Part shown: positions 1 to 9,585 of the stretch, piece after piece
Numbering within the stretch: position 1 is the stretch's first letter
Layout of the letters: the number at the start of each line of letters is the position of its first letter
Notes under the pieces: generated by a model
Seen by the model: the letters and a program-made list of their open reading frames with translations, nothing else
The model's database searches: none
Told to the model about the DNA's origin: nothing
Translations under genes and position numbers: made by a program
Origin: Holophagaceae bacterium
GTDB lineage: Bacteria; Acidobacteriota; Holophagae; Holophagales; Holophagaceae
Direction: 5' to 3'
NCBI GenBank assembly: GCA_016710635.1
Contig: JADJVL010000021.1
Location: forward strand, 65,203 to 129,202
Length of the DNA: 64,000 bases

Positions 1-889
1 GGCGGCTGGCCTCGATCTTCTTGGCCATGTCCGCCAGCATGAAGCTGATGGCCTGGTTGGCGAAGATGGGCTGGCCGAACTGGATGCGGGTCTTGGCGTA
101 GTCGAGGGCGATCTCGTAGGCCGCGCGGGCCACGCCCACGCCGCCGGCCGCCACGGCCGCGCGGGTCTGGTCCAGGGTCTTCATGGCGATGATGAAGCCC
201 ATGCCCTCCTTGCCCAGGATGTTCTCCGCGGGCACCTCGGCGTTTTCGTAGTGCACTTCCACCTGGTTCGAGGCGCGCTGGCCCATCTTGTCCATGGCCT
301 TGCCGACCCGCAGGCCCGGCGTATCCCGGGGGACGATGATGCAGCTGGTGCCGCGGGCGCCCTTGTCGGGGTTCGTGGACGCGAACAGGGTGTAGAAGTC
401 CGCGTGCCCTCCGTTGGTGCAGTAGCACTTGGTGCCGTTGATGATGTACTTGTCGCCCTTCAGTTCCGCCCGGCAGGTCATGGCGCCGGCGTCGCTGCCC
501 GCGTTGGGCTCGCTGAGGGAGAAGGCGGCGAAGATGGGCGCCTCCACCAGCCTGCCCAGCCACTTCTTCTTCTGCTCCTCGCTGCCGGCGATGAGGATGG
601 GCGTGATGGCGAGGCCGTTGGCCATGATGGAGGTGTAGAGGCCGCCGCAGCCCCAGGCCATCTCCTCGCAGATCAAGGCTTCCTCGACCTGGTTCTTCCC
701 GGGGCCGCCGCAGGACTTCGGCACCAGGGACTGGAGGTAGCCCAGCTCCCAGGCCTTGTCGTAGACCGGCGTCGCCCACTCGCCCGAATCGTCGTACTGG
801 CGCGCCACGGGGCGGATCACGTTCAGCGCGAAGTCGTGGGCCTGGGCCTGCAAGGCCTTCAGTTCGGGGGACAGGGCAAAATTGAGCAC
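1..889 (-). CDS. Acyl-CoA dehydrogenase (C-terminus outside window)
   Basis: FAD-dependent acyl-CoA dehydrogenase, catalysing alpha,beta-dehydrogenation of acyl-CoA in fatty-acid or branched-chain acid oxidation. About 296 codons are present; the rest lies beyond position 1. The family's N-terminal helical domain is followed by the middle beta-domain motif FAAFSLSEPNAGSDAGAM and later the helical-domain segment TLDQTRAAVAAGGVGVARAA and YAKTRIQFGQPI. These are diagnostic of short/medium-chain acyl-CoA dehydrogenases. The start is taken as GTG at 889 because GGAGG (894-898) lies just upstream; the ATG at 900 is out of frame. It is divergent from alanine dehydrogenase across a 176-bp intergenic region. 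The exact substrate cannot be told because the C-terminal catalytic part is missing. Confidence 0.93.
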   Translation of the reverse strand, partial: MLNFALSPELKALQAQAHDFALNVIRPVARQYDDSGEWATPVYDKAWELGYLQSLVPKSCGGPGKNQVEEALICEEMAWGCGGLYTSIMANGLAITPILIAGSEEQKKKWLGRLVEAPIFAAFSLSEPNAGSDAGAMTCRAELKGDKYIINGTKCYCTNGGHADFYTLFASTNPDKGARGTSCIIVPRDTPGLRVGKAMDKMGQRASNQVEVHYENAEVPAENILGKEGMGFIIAMKTLDQTRAAVAAGGVGVARAAYEIALDYAKTRIQFGQPIFANQAISFMLADMAKKIEASR

Positions 890-987
890 GGGGCCTCCAT
901 CGGCACGGAAATCCAGTCTAGCGGCCCCGGCGCATCCGCCGAAGTCACAATGGCCGGCCCGCCGGGGCCGCCTGCGGAGGCCAGGCA

Positions 988-1037
988 CTCCGTGCCCGTG
1001 ATCCTTGGCACGGAGGGATTTTCCTTACCTGAGGTAA
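988..1037 (+). promoter_or_regulatory. Dyads in the ald leader / divergent promoter region
   Basis: The 176-bp region between the acyl-CoA dehydrogenase and ald holds a 9-bp perfect inverted repeat (CTCCGTGCC at 988-996 and GGCACGGAG at 1007-1015, 10-nt loop) followed by TTTT, and then a second dyad TTACC-TGA-GGTAA at 1025-1037. They lie 29-78 bp before the ald start. They could be an operator for an Lrp-type regulator or an attenuator-like hairpin; the sequence does not decide between them. Confidence 0.3.
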
Positions 1038-1065
1038 CCTGGGCTGTTCGCCATAGGAGCCCCCC

Positions 1066-2178
1066 GTGATCGTCGGCTGCCCCAAAGAGATCAAGAACAA
1101 CGAGAACCGCGTGGGCCTGACCCCCGCCGGCGCGAAAGCGCTCACGGGGGCCGGCCACATGGTCTTCGTGGAGGCCAGCGCAGGCCTTGGCAGCGGCTTC
1201 ACCGACGCCGAGTACACGGCGGCCGGCGCGAAGATGCTGGCCACCGCCAAGGAAGTCTTCGACGGCGCCGAGATGGTCATCAAGGTGAAGGAGCCCCAGA
1301 AGGGCGAGATCGCCATGCTGCGCAAGGGCCAGATCCTCTTCACCTACCTGCACCTCGCCCCGGACCCGGAGCAGACGGCAGGACTGCTCAAGTCCGGCGC
1401 CACCACCATCGCCTACGAGACCATCACCGACGCCCAGGGCAAGCTGCCCCTCCTGACCCCCATGTCCGAGGTGGCCGGCCGCATGGCGGTACAGATCGGC
1501 GCCCAGTACCTGCAGAAGACCAACGGGGGTCGCGGCATGCTGCTCGGCGGCGTCCCCGGCGTCCTGCCCGCCCACGTGGTGGTGCTGGGCGGCGGCGTGG
1601 TGGGCATCAACGCCATCAAGATCGCCGTGGGGATGGGCGCAAGGGTCACTGTGCTGGACCGCAGCCTCCAGACCCTGCGCTACCTGGACGATATTTTTGG
1701 CAACCGCATCGAGACCCTCTGGTCCTCGGACGCCCATGTCGAGGAAGTGCTCCCGTCCGCCGACCTCATCATCGGCGCCGTGCTGGTGCCCGGCGCCGCG
1801 GCCCCCAGGCTCATCCGCAAGGACATGCTGAAGCTCATGAAGCAGGGCAGCGTCATCGTGGACGTGGCGGTGGACCAGGGCGGCTGCGTGGAGACCACCC
1901 ACGCGACGACTCACGCAGACCCGATCTACTTCGTCGAGGGCGTGCTCCATTACGGCGTCGCCAACATGCCTGGCGCCGTGCCCAGGACCTCCACCATCGC
2001 CCTCACCAACGCCACGCTGCCCTACGCCCTCAAGCTCGCGAACATGGGCTGGAAGCAGGCCCTGGCCTCCGATCCCGGGTTCCTCCTGGGCCTCAACACC
2101 TGCGAGGGGAAGATGACCTGCGAGCCCGTGGCCCGGGACCAGAAGCTCGACTACACCGACCCCAAGTCCCTCCTCTGA
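1066..2178 (+). CDS. ald: Alanine dehydrogenase
   Basis: NAD-dependent L-alanine dehydrogenase, converting L-alanine to pyruvate and ammonium and the reverse. 370 residues, the family's normal length. The N-terminus has the signature [19 protein letters not shown]. The substrate-binding lysine sits in VIKVKEPQ and the catalytic histidine in YLHLAPD. The Rossmann dinucleotide motif is [17 protein letters not shown] at about residues 169-185. The start is GTG, with AGGAG upstream in ATAGGAGCCCCCC. The stop overlaps the ATG of the following aminotransferase by one base (TGATG), so the two are cotranscribed and probably translationally coupled, linking alanine/pyruvate and transamination. No anomalies seen. 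Confidence 0.97.
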   Translation: MIVGCPKEIKNNENRVGLTPAGAKALTGAGHMVFVEASAGLGSGFTDAEYTAAGAKMLATAKEVFDGAEMVIKVKEPQKGEIAMLRKGQILFTYLHLAPDPEQTAGLLKSGATTIAYETITDAQGKLPLLTPMSEVAGRMAVQIGAQYLQKTNGGRGMLLGGVPGVLPAHVVVLGGGVVGINAIKIAVGMGARVTVLDRSLQTLRYLDDIFGNRIETLWSSDAHVEEVLPSADLIIGAVLVPGAAAPRLIRKDMLKLMKQGSVIVDVAVDQGGCVETTHATTHADPIYFVEGVLHYGVANMPGAVPRTSTIALTNATLPYALKLANMGWKQALASDPGFLLGLNTCEGKMTCEPVARDQKLDYTDPKSLL

Positions 2179-3383
2179 TGCCGCGGATCTCCTCCCGCGC
2201 CCGCAGCTTCCCCGATTCCCCCATCCGCAAGCTCGCGCCCCTGGCGGACGCGGCCCGGATGCGGGGCATCCATGTCCACGGCCTCAACATCGGCCAGCCC
2301 GACATCCCCACGCCGCCGGAATTCCTGGAGGCCTTGCGGGGCTACGACGCCAAGGTGCTGGCCTACGGGCGCTCGGAAGGTGAGCCCGAGCTTCGGGAAG
2401 CCTTCGCCGACTACTACCGCCAGGCTGGCCTGACGGTCGCCCCGGGCGAGATCGTCGTCACCGCCGGCGGCAGCGAGGCCTTGCTCTTCGCCATGCAGAT
2501 CGTGGCGGAGCCCGGGGACGAGATCCTGTGCTTCGAGCCCTTCTACACCAACTACAGCGCCTTCGCCCGCATGAGCGGCGTGACCCTGAAGGCCCTGCCC
2601 ACTGAGGCGGCCGAAGGTTTCCATCTGCCCGCCGAAGCCGCGATCCGTGCGGCCCTCACGCCCCGCACCAAGGCCATCCTGCTCTGCTCCCCCAACAATC
2701 CCACAGGCACCGTGCTGACGGCCGGCGAGCTGGACCTGGTGGCGCGGCTGGCCGAGGAGCACGGCCTCTTCGTCATCGGCGACGAGGTGTACCGGGAGTT
2801 CGTCTACGAAGGGCGGCACACCTCCGTGCTCGCCATCCCCGGGCTGGAACGCCGGGCCATCCTGGTGGACAGCGTCTCCAAGCGCTACAGCGCCTGCGGG
2901 GCCCGCATCGGCTGCCTGGTCTCCAGGCACCCGGACGTGGTCGCTGCGGCCATCCGCTTCGCGCAAGGCCGCCTCTGCCCGCCGGTGGCGGAGCAGCGGG
3001 CCGCCACCGCCGTGGCGCGCCTGGGCCTGGGCTTCTTCGATCCCATCCGGGAGGAGTACCGCCGCCGCCGGGACGCCGCCTTCGAAGGCCTCCAGGCCAT
3101 TCCGGGCGTCCACTGCCTCAAGCCCGCCGGCGCCTTCTACCTGATGGCGGAACTGCCGGTGTCGGACGCGGAAGCCTTTTCCCGCTGGCTCCTCACGGAC
3201 TTCCAGAAGGACGGCGAGACCGTGATGTTGGCGGCGGGGCCAGGTTTCTACGCCGACGGGAGCGGCGCCCGGGGCCGCAGCCAGGCGCGCCTGGCCTACG
3301 TGCTCGAAGTTCCGAAGCTGGCCCGGGCCATGGCCTGCCTGGCCGAGGCGGTGGAAGCCTATGCCGCGGTGCGGGTGGTCTGA
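2178..3383 (+). CDS. Class I/II PLP-dependent aminotransferase
   Basis: Fold-type I aminotransferase of 401 residues, probably aspartate or aromatic/branched-chain specific. Visible family features are the N-terminal [14 protein letters not shown], the PLP-phosphate region [28 protein letters not shown], the aspartate in [14 protein letters not shown], and the Schiff-base lysine in [15 protein letters not shown] with its conserved following arginine. It overlaps the stop of ald by one base, so it belongs to the same operon and may feed or drain the alanine/pyruvate pool by transamination. Substrate specificity cannot be fixed from the motifs alone. Confidence 0.93.
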   Translation: MPRISSRARSFPDSPIRKLAPLADAARMRGIHVHGLNIGQPDIPTPPEFLEALRGYDAKVLAYGRSEGEPELREAFADYYRQAGLTVAPGEIVVTAGGSEALLFAMQIVAEPGDEILCFEPFYTNYSAFARMSGVTLKALPTEAAEGFHLPAEAAIRAALTPRTKAILLCSPNNPTGTVLTAGELDLVARLAEEHGLFVIGDEVYREFVYEGRHTSVLAIPGLERRAILVDSVSKRYSACGARIGCLVSRHPDVVAAAIRFAQGRLCPPVAEQRAATAVARLGLGFFDPIREEYRRRRDAAFEGLQAIPGVHCLKPAGAFYLMAELPVSDAEAFSRWLLTDFQKDGETVMLAAGPGFYADGSGARGRSQARLAYVLEVPKLARAMACLAEAVEAYAAVRVV

Positions 3384-3398
3384 CCCGGTGAGAAAACC

Positions 3399-4892
3399 CT
3401 AGGATGGTTGGGACGCCGCCCAATCCCGCAGGTGCCGTTCGAGATCAGTCACGACGCCCTCCCAGTCGCCAGGACGGGACTGGCGGAGCAGTCGATGACC
3501 GGGATACCAGGGCGTCCGTTCTCCCGTCCTGAGCCAACGCCATTCGGCCGAGTGGGGCAGCAGCAGGTACACCGGCTTCCCCAGGGCGCCGGCGAGGTGG
3601 GCCACGCTGGTGTCCACCGACACCACTGCATCCAGGCCATCAATGATGGCAGCGGTGTCGGCCAGATCTTCCGCCTCTTCCATCCAATCCGACATTCTGC
3701 CCTGTGCATCTGCGAGGGGGGGCGCACTCCGATCCTTCTGGAGGGAGATGAATCTGATTCCGTCGATGCCGAGGAGGCGGGAGAACTGGACAGGATCGAC
3801 GCTGCGTGAGCCATCATTCGGGTGGAGCTTGTTGCCCTGCCAGACCACGCCAACCTTCATTCCAGGAAGGCTATCCAGGCGCCTCTTCCATTTCTGCCGA
3901 TATCTTTCGGGGGCCTTCAGGTAGGGTGGCCGGGCCATGGATTCGGGTCCCAGCCCTGTGAGGTGGGGGAGGCTAAGCAGGTTTGCCTGATAGCTGACTG
4001 GCCCCGGGTCCTCGCTAGGCCCCACGATGGAGAGGGACCAATCCTGGCCCAGGAGCAGTGGAAGCACCGGGTTCTGGCTGCTTAAGGGCCTTTGGATGAC
4101 GAGTTCCATGTCGGCCTCAAGGAGTCTCGGGAGGTAGCGGATGAACTGCAGGGTGTCCCCGAGCCCTTGTTCAAGGCGGATCATGAGTGAGGTGCCTGGT
4201 CTGAGCCGGCCGTCCCAGTTGGGTGCCCGATCCGCCAGCGAGAAGGCCGGGTTCACGGCACCCATGAGGCGAGCTTCGTATCCGGCCCAGCCGTCCTTGA
4301 ACAGGCCTTGGGAAAGCTGGACGCAGGCCCACTGGTAGCGGGCGTGGGGGTGTCCGGGGTTGCGCTGCACCGCCATTCGGAAAGCCTCGTCAGATTCGGA
4401 CCACCGGCCCTGCTCCTTGAGCATTTCACCCCGTTGTATGAGTGCGTCGGGGTGGTCTGGATGGCTTTGCAGGACACGGTCCACTTCGACCAGGGCTTCA
4501 TCGAGCCTAGACAAGTGCCTCAAGGCGATGGCCAGCTTCACGCGGAGCCCGGCATCCTCCGGATCCAATTGGACGCCCTTGCGGAAGCTTTCCAGGGCGT
4601 CCGCAGGCTGTCCCAGGAGATCCATGGCAACGCCCAGGCATCCCCAACCCTGCGCCATCCCGGGGGCGGCGGCGAGCGCCCTTCGGAAATGGAATTCCGC
4701 ATGGTCTGCCTTGTTCGCCATGAGGGCGAGCTGGCCCATGGAGAAATGGAGGTCGGGATCCTCGGGGTGGGCTTCCAGCAGCCTAAAATAGGCGGCTCCG
4801 GCCTCCGGGACCATGCCTTGGGCATGGAGCTTCCTGGCGTGGGCCAGCGCGGACAATTCATCCGGATTCAATGGGACTGGCGCTGGCGACAT
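3399..4892 (-). CDS. TPR-repeat protein with glycosyltransferase-like C-terminal domain
   Basis: About 497 residues. The N-terminal half is a run of tetratricopeptide repeats (for example LHFSMGQLALMANKADHAEF and GMAQGWGCLGVAMDLLGQPA). The C-terminal half resembles the GT-B domain of GT9/GT41-like TPR proteins: GDTLQFIRYLPRLLE, then VGVVWQGNKLHPNDGSR, then the nucleotide-sugar-site-like VVSVDTSVAHLAGALGKPVY. Such proteins are usually linked to glycan or protein glycosylation, but no acceptor can be named. The ATG at 4892 is preferred over a codon at 4940 because AGAGG precedes it and the upstream codons look non-coding. Its neighbour upstream on the same strand is the YiiX-like hydrolase, 66 bp away. 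It converges on the aminotransferase with a 15-bp gap. Confidence 0.82.
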   Translation of the reverse strand: MSPAPVPLNPDELSALAHARKLHAQGMVPEAGAAYFRLLEAHPEDPDLHFSMGQLALMANKADHAEFHFRRALAAAPGMAQGWGCLGVAMDLLGQPADALESFRKGVQLDPEDAGLRVKLAIALRHLSRLDEALVEVDRVLQSHPDHPDALIQRGEMLKEQGRWSESDEAFRMAVQRNPGHPHARYQWACVQLSQGLFKDGWAGYEARLMGAVNPAFSLADRAPNWDGRLRPGTSLMIRLEQGLGDTLQFIRYLPRLLEADMELVIQRPLSSQNPVLPLLLGQDWSLSIVGPSEDPGPVSYQANLLSLPHLTGLGPESMARPPYLKAPERYRQKWKRRLDSLPGMKVGVVWQGNKLHPNDGSRSVDPVQFSRLLGIDGIRFISLQKDRSAPPLADAQGRMSDWMEEAEDLADTAAIIDGLDAVVSVDTSVAHLAGALGKPVYLLLPHSAEWRWLRTGERTPWYPGHRLLRQSRPGDWEGVVTDLERHLRDWAASQPS

Positions 4893-4958
4893 GGGACCTC
4901 TGGAGCCATTCAGGATCCTGGACCGGAGCGCCCGGGGCAAGTGGCCCCGGCGCCTGGA

Positions 4959-5546
4959 CTAATCCGGATTGCCCGTGTCGTAGAGCACGGTGCCCCAGTA
5001 GTACAGCTCGTTGGGCGGGATGACCGGCGGCACGCGGTCGTCCCGCCTCATCCACGGACGGTAGATGGCGATCGCCAGCTCGCTGCAGTAGTAGCGATCC
5101 GGCGCGTTCAGGCCCACCAGTCCCGCGTAGTCGTAAGGCCGTCCGACGAGCTCCCGGGCCCTGGCCACGGCCTGCAGGTTCCGTCCGTCCCGGGACCATT
5201 TCGGACGCACCAGGAGCAGGCGGTGGGCTTTGGCGACGAAGGCGGGCAGGGGCGTGGCGTGGATGCCGGTGCCGTCGGCCTCGAGGACCTGCTGGTTCGT
5301 GAGATCCAGCACCGCCGCATGGCTGAAGGGCGTGTTGGTGAGCAGGGAGACGAGGTTGTCGGTGGCGTGGTAGCCCCGGATCACGAGCCAGTCGCCGTCC
5401 CGGCCGACCCGGCGGAGCTGCTCAAGACAGGTCTCGTCCCGGGCGGCGCGCGCCGCGGCGGGAGGTGGTGCCACGAGGACCGGCCGCGAGCAGGCCGGGG
5501 CCAGGAGCAGGACGGCTGTGCAGATCGTCAAGACGCTCGGGCGCAT
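4959..5546 (-). CDS. YiiX/YebB-like permuted NlpC/P60 hydrolase, lipoprotein
   Basis: 195 residues. The N-terminus is a lipoprotein signal with lipobox LAPAC (cysteine near residue 19), so the protein is probably anchored in the envelope. The catalytic histidine is in NTPFSHAAVLDL (about residue 76) and the nucleophile cysteine in RYYCSELAIAIYR (about residue 154). This cysteine-after-histidine order is typical of the circularly permuted papain-like YiiX family. GDWLVIRG at the start of the domain is also typical. Family members are thought to act on cell-wall peptides or lipids; the substrate is unknown. It lies upstream of the TPR protein on the same strand and is divergent from the SDR gene. 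Confidence 0.8.
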   Translation of the reverse strand: MRPSVLTICTAVLLLAPACSRPVLVAPPPAAARAARDETCLEQLRRVGRDGDWLVIRGYHATDNLVSLLTNTPFSHAAVLDLTNQQVLEADGTGIHATPLPAFVAKAHRLLLVRPKWSRDGRNLQAVARARELVGRPYDYAGLVGLNAPDRYYCSELAIAIYRPWMRRDDRVPPVIPPNELYYWGTVLYDTGNPD

Positions 5547-5602
5547 GGCTGCAAGGGTAACCCTTCCCGCTAGGCTGGAACGGCCTTCCGAAGGGAATCC
5601 CC

Positions 5603-6388
5603 ATGCGCCCTGACCATCCCGTCGCCCTGATCACTGGAGCCTCCAGCGGCTTCGGCGAAGCCATCGCCCGCAGCTTCGCCGCCGAAGGCTTCCACCTCGC
5701 CCTCGGGGCCCGCCGGGTCGAGCGCGTCCGCGCCCTCGCGGAAGAACTCGCCGCGCAGCACGGCGTGCGGACCTGGGCCGGGCCGGTGGACACCCGCGAC
5801 ACGGGCTCGGTGGAGGCCTTCGTGGCCAACGCGGCGGAGGCCCTCGGCGCGCTCCACGTGGTCGTGGCCAATGCCGGCCTCGCGCGGGGCCTGGACAAGA
5901 TCTGGGAGATTCCGGACGCCGATCTCGAAGCGATGCTGCGCACCAATGTGGAAGGCGTGGTGAAGACGATCCGCGCGGCCCTGCCCCATGTGCGCAAGGC
6001 CGGCTGGGGGCACGTGCTCTTCATCGGCAGCACGGCGGGCCACATCGCCTATGAGGGCGGCGGCGTGTACTGCGCCTCGAAGCACGGCGTGAAGGTCCTG
6101 GCCCAGACCCTGCGCCTCGAGCTGTGCGGGGAGCCCATCCGGGTCACCTCCATCGATCCCGGCATGGTGCGCACCGCGTTCTCGGAGGTCCGCTTCCAGG
6201 GGCAGGAGGACGCCGCAGCCAAGGCCGAGGCGGTCTACCGGGGCATGACGCCCCTGGAGGCCGGCGACATCGCCGAATGCGCGCGCTGGGTGGTCCAGCT
6301 GCCGGACCACGTGAATATCGACGAGCTGATCGTCAAGCCCCGGGACCAGGCCAGCCACCATGGCGCGAAGGTGTTCCGGAGGGATTGA
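5603..6388 (+). CDS. Short-chain dehydrogenase/reductase (YdfG-like)
   Basis: Classical SDR of 261 residues with an NAD(P)-binding TGASSGFGEAIA at about residues 10-21, the NAG motif VVVANAGLARG, the catalytic serine in LFIGSTAGH and the YxxxK pair in YCASKHGVK. The downstream IDPGMVRTAFSEVRF is the substrate-loop region seen in YdfG-type enzymes that oxidise 3-hydroxy acids such as serine or 3-hydroxypropionate. The cofactor-specifying GARR after the second strand suggests NADP. The AAGGGA upstream of ATG supports the start. It is a monocistronic-looking gene divergent from the YiiX-like gene. Confidence 0.9.
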   Translation: MRPDHPVALITGASSGFGEAIARSFAAEGFHLALGARRVERVRALAEELAAQHGVRTWAGPVDTRDTGSVEAFVANAAEALGALHVVVANAGLARGLDKIWEIPDADLEAMLRTNVEGVVKTIRAALPHVRKAGWGHVLFIGSTAGHIAYEGGGVYCASKHGVKVLAQTLRLELCGEPIRVTSIDPGMVRTAFSEVRFQGQEDAAAKAEAVYRGMTPLEAGDIAECARWVVQLPDHVNIDELIVKPRDQASHHGAKVFRRD

Positions 6389-6450
6389 TCGGGAATGCGC
6401 AAACGGCGCTTTCAATCCCAGGAGGGGAGGGCTATACCTAGGCATCCCGG

Positions 6451-9400
6451 ATGCTCCCCTCCCTGGTTTCCCGCGCCCTGAGCGGCCTTGTTCGCAGAGG
6501 CCGGGGCCGGGCGCTGCTGCTCGTGGCCGGGACCTGCTCGCTGCTCCTCGCCCAGGGCACCTACCGCTTCAAGAGCTACGGACCGGACCAGGGGCTCTCC
6601 AACCTCGCCACCACCTGCATCACCCAGGACGCCACGGGCTACATCTGGGTGGGAACCGAAGGAGGCGCCTTCCGCTACGACGGGCAGCGCTTCCTGCGCT
6701 TCGCCCAGGCGGAGGGGATCGCCGACACCACGGTGAGCGACATCAAGGCCTTCTCCGACGGCACCCTGCTCGTCATGACCACCGCGGTGGCCCTCCGCTT
6801 CGACGGGCGGCGTTTCGAGCCCGTGCGGGCAGGCAGCGGCGTGCAGTTCCAGGACCGGCCCAGGTTGACCGAAGCGAAGGACGGCAGCCTCCTGATGGGG
6901 AGCTTCTCGGGCCTCGCCCGGTCCACGGACGGCGGCCGTTCCTTCGAGCGCGTGCCCAATGTGCCGCCCGGCGCCATCACGGCCCTGTGGGCGGACCCGC
7001 ACAACGGCGAGATACTCGCCGCCCAGCGGGAAGGCGTGCCCGGGGACGGTCGCAAGCCCGACTACCACCTTCTGCGCGGGTCCTTCCGAAACGGGACCCT
7101 TCTGTGGGATCGCCAGGAGCTTCCCGCGCCATTCAACAACGACCGCTACGACACGATTCTCCGGGACAAGTGGGGCCACATCTGGACCCAGGGTTCCATC
7201 TACCTGCTTCGGCTGGCGGCCTGGGGGGCAGCTCCCGTGGACATGACCGCCCAGCTCCCCGGCCGGCCGAGCCAGACCCTGGCCTCCCTCTGTCTCGATC
7301 AGGAGAAGCGGGTCTGGGCCCACACGGACAACGGCCTGGCCCTGTTCGATGGCGACCGCCGCATCCTCCTCGGTGAGGCCGAGGGCCTGCCCACGCCCTG
7401 GGCCAATGCGATCTTCGTGGACCGGGAAGGCTCCCTCTGGGTCGGGTCCGAAGGCGTGCACCGCCTTCAGGGCGGCTTCCTGTGGCAGGGGTTCACCCGC
7501 AAGCAGGGCCTGCCCTCGGACGCGGCCTGGGGGCTTCTCCGGGACCGGCGGAACCGGCTCTGGGCGGCGACCCTGCGAGGCATGGCGCGCTACGAGGGGC
7601 AGGCCTTCATCCCCCAGCCGGAAACCGCCGATCGGCGCCTCTACGCCCTCGCGGAGGACGGCGAGGGCGCCGTATGGGCCGGCGGCGTCGCCCGCCTGGA
7701 CCAGCCCTCGGACCTGCTCAGGCTGGCTCCCGGGGGCCAGCGCTTCGAATCGGTGCCGGTCCCCAGCGTGGGGACGGCCACCATCAGCAGTCTCGCGGCG
7801 GACCCCGCCGGCGGCCTCTGGATCGGGTCGGCGAACAAGGGGCTGCATCGCCTGCTGCGCAAGGGCGGCGGGTGGACCTGCGCGCGCGTCCCCCTGCCCG
7901 GCGGCGCGGACACCGAGAACATCGCCCGCATCCTCATCGAGCCGGAGGGACGGGTCTGGGCCGTGGGCAACCATGGGATCGCGGTGCTCGAAAGCAAGGG
8001 CTGGGTGCGGATCACCCAGGACCAGGGGCTGAAGGAGCTCTCCGTCTACACCCTGGCCCGGGACGCCGGCGGCCGGATCTGGGCCGGGTACTGGTCCGTC
8101 CGGGGCCTCAGCCGCCTGGAGCATGGCGCGTCCGGCTGGCGGGTGGCCGACCACATCGACCAGCCCGAGGCCACCTTCGACGATGACATCGTGAGCCTCG
8201 CCGCCTCCCGGGATGGCGCCCTCTGGTTCGGCACCACCGAGGGGGTGAAGCGCTGGAAGGACGGCCGCTTCGAGCAGTTCACCCGCAGCCGGGGCCTGCC
8301 GGGGGAGGACTGCGTGGGCCAGTCCCTCTGGCTGGACGCCTCCGGCGATGGCGACGGCGATGTCTGGGCCGGCACCAGCAGCGGCATCGCCCACTTCGAT
8401 CACCGGGTCTACCGCGGGCCGCTGCCTTCCCCCAAGGCCCGCATCACCCTGGTGAAGGATGGCGGCTCCAACCTCCGGGAGATCGGCGCGCAGCCCATCT
8501 TCGTGGCCTACCGCTTCCGCTCCATGGACTTCGCCTTCGAGTGCCTGAGCTACCTCGACGAGACCCACCTCCGCCCGCAGGTCCGACTGCTGGGCTTCGA
8601 GGACGGGTGGCGGGATTCGGGGAGCCGGTCCGCCCGCTACACCACCTTGCCGCCGGGACGCTACACCTTCGCCGCCCGCTTCCTCGACGCCGACGGACAG
8701 ACCGGCTTTGAAGCCACCCAGGAGATCGTGATCCTGCGGCCCTGGTGGCAGTCCTGGTGGTTCCTGGGGCTGTCCGCCCTCCTCCTCTCCGGCGCCGTGG
8801 TCTTCCTGGTCCGCTGGCGCACCGGCCTGCTGCACGGGCGCACCCTGGAACTCGAGCGCATCGTGGAACTGCGCACCCGGGACCTTCAGACCGCCAACGA
8901 GGCCCTGGAGGAGGCCAGCATGGTGGACGCCCTCACCGGCCTCAAGAACCGCCGCTACCTGGGCCTCCACATGCCCGAGGAGGAATCCAGGGTCCAGCGG
9001 GCCTATCGTTCCGCCGCGCTGCGGCAGGAACTGGCCAAGAGCGAGGATCTGGGCCTCCTCGTGGTGGACCTCGACCATTTCAAGTTCGTGAACGACACCC
9101 ACGGGCACGCCGCCGGCGACGCGGTCCTGCGGCAGGCCGCGGAGGTCTTGCGCGGCGCCTGCCGGGAGTCGGACACGGTGGCGCGCTGGGGCGGCGAGGA
9201 ATTTCTCATCGTGGCCAGGCGGGTGGACCGGGAGTCCGTGGAGGCCATCGCGAGGAAGGTCCAGGACGCCTTCCACAACCATCCCTTCGAACTCCCCGAT
9301 GGCGGGGTCATCCGCAGGACCTGCTCCATCGGCTTCGCCGTGCACCCGATCAATCCGGTGGATCCGGCGGCCTTCCGCTGGGACGAGACCCTGGAGGCCG

Positions 9401-9585
9401 CCGATCTCTGCCTCTACGCCGCCAAGAACAGCGGCCGCGACGCCTGGGTCGGCGTCTTCTGCGACGCGGGGCAGGGCGAGACCCTGGGCGCGGTGAGGAT
9501 CATCGACCTGCCGGACCTGGTGGAAGAGGGCAGGATCTCCCTGCGGAGCTCCGTGCCCGCGGATCGACTCTACTGGAACGCCTAG
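6451..9585 (+). CDS. Beta-propeller sensor diguanylate cyclase
   Basis: 1,044 residues. A signal peptide (to about residue 36) is followed by repeated two-component-regulator-propeller units, recognisable by recurring blocks such as ATGYIWVGTEGGAFRYDG and DREGSLWVGSEGVHRL, which form two periplasmic seven-bladed propellers. A Y_Y_Y-like domain follows at about residues 680-755. A membrane helix lies at about 764-788, a short coiled linker at 790-825, and a C-terminal GGDEF domain with active-site GGEEF near residues 913-917 and LTGLKNRRYL at its start. It should make cyclic di-GMP in response to a periplasmic ligand. No obvious RxxD inhibitory site was identified with certainty. Its stop overlaps the convergent MFS gene by 4 bp. 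It is a close architectural paralogue of the gene at 18405. Confidence 0.93.
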   Translation: MLPSLVSRALSGLVRRGRGRALLLVAGTCSLLLAQGTYRFKSYGPDQGLSNLATTCITQDATGYIWVGTEGGAFRYDGQRFLRFAQAEGIADTTVSDIKAFSDGTLLVMTTAVALRFDGRRFEPVRAGSGVQFQDRPRLTEAKDGSLLMGSFSGLARSTDGGRSFERVPNVPPGAITALWADPHNGEILAAQREGVPGDGRKPDYHLLRGSFRNGTLLWDRQELPAPFNNDRYDTILRDKWGHIWTQGSIYLLRLAAWGAAPVDMTAQLPGRPSQTLASLCLDQEKRVWAHTDNGLALFDGDRRILLGEAEGLPTPWANAIFVDREGSLWVGSEGVHRLQGGFLWQGFTRKQGLPSDAAWGLLRDRRNRLWAATLRGMARYEGQAFIPQPETADRRLYALAEDGEGAVWAGGVARLDQPSDLLRLAPGGQRFESVPVPSVGTATISSLAADPAGGLWIGSANKGLHRLLRKGGGWTCARVPLPGGADTENIARILIEPEGRVWAVGNHGIAVLESKGWVRITQDQGLKELSVYTLARDAGGRIWAGYWSVRGLSRLEHGASGWRVADHIDQPEATFDDDIVSLAASRDGALWFGTTEGVKRWKDGRFEQFTRSRGLPGEDCVGQSLWLDASGDGDGDVWAGTSSGIAHFDHRVYRGPLPSPKARITLVKDGGSNLREIGAQPIFVAYRFRSMDFAFECLSYLDETHLRPQVRLLGFEDGWRDSGSRSARYTTLPPGRYTFAARFLDADGQTGFEATQEIVILRPWWQSWWFLGLSALLLSGAVVFLVRWRTGLLHGRTLELERIVELRTRDLQTANEALEEASMVDALTGLKNRRYLGLHMPEEESRVQRAYRSAALRQELAKSEDLGLLVVDLDHFKFVNDTHGHAAGDAVLRQAAEVLRGACRESDTVARWGGEEFLIVARRVDRESVEAIARKVQDAFHNHPFELPDGGVIRRTCSIGFAVHPINPVDPAAFRWDETLEAADLCLYAAKNSGRDAWVGVFCDAGQGETLGAVRIIDLPDLVEEGRISLRSSVPADRLYWNA

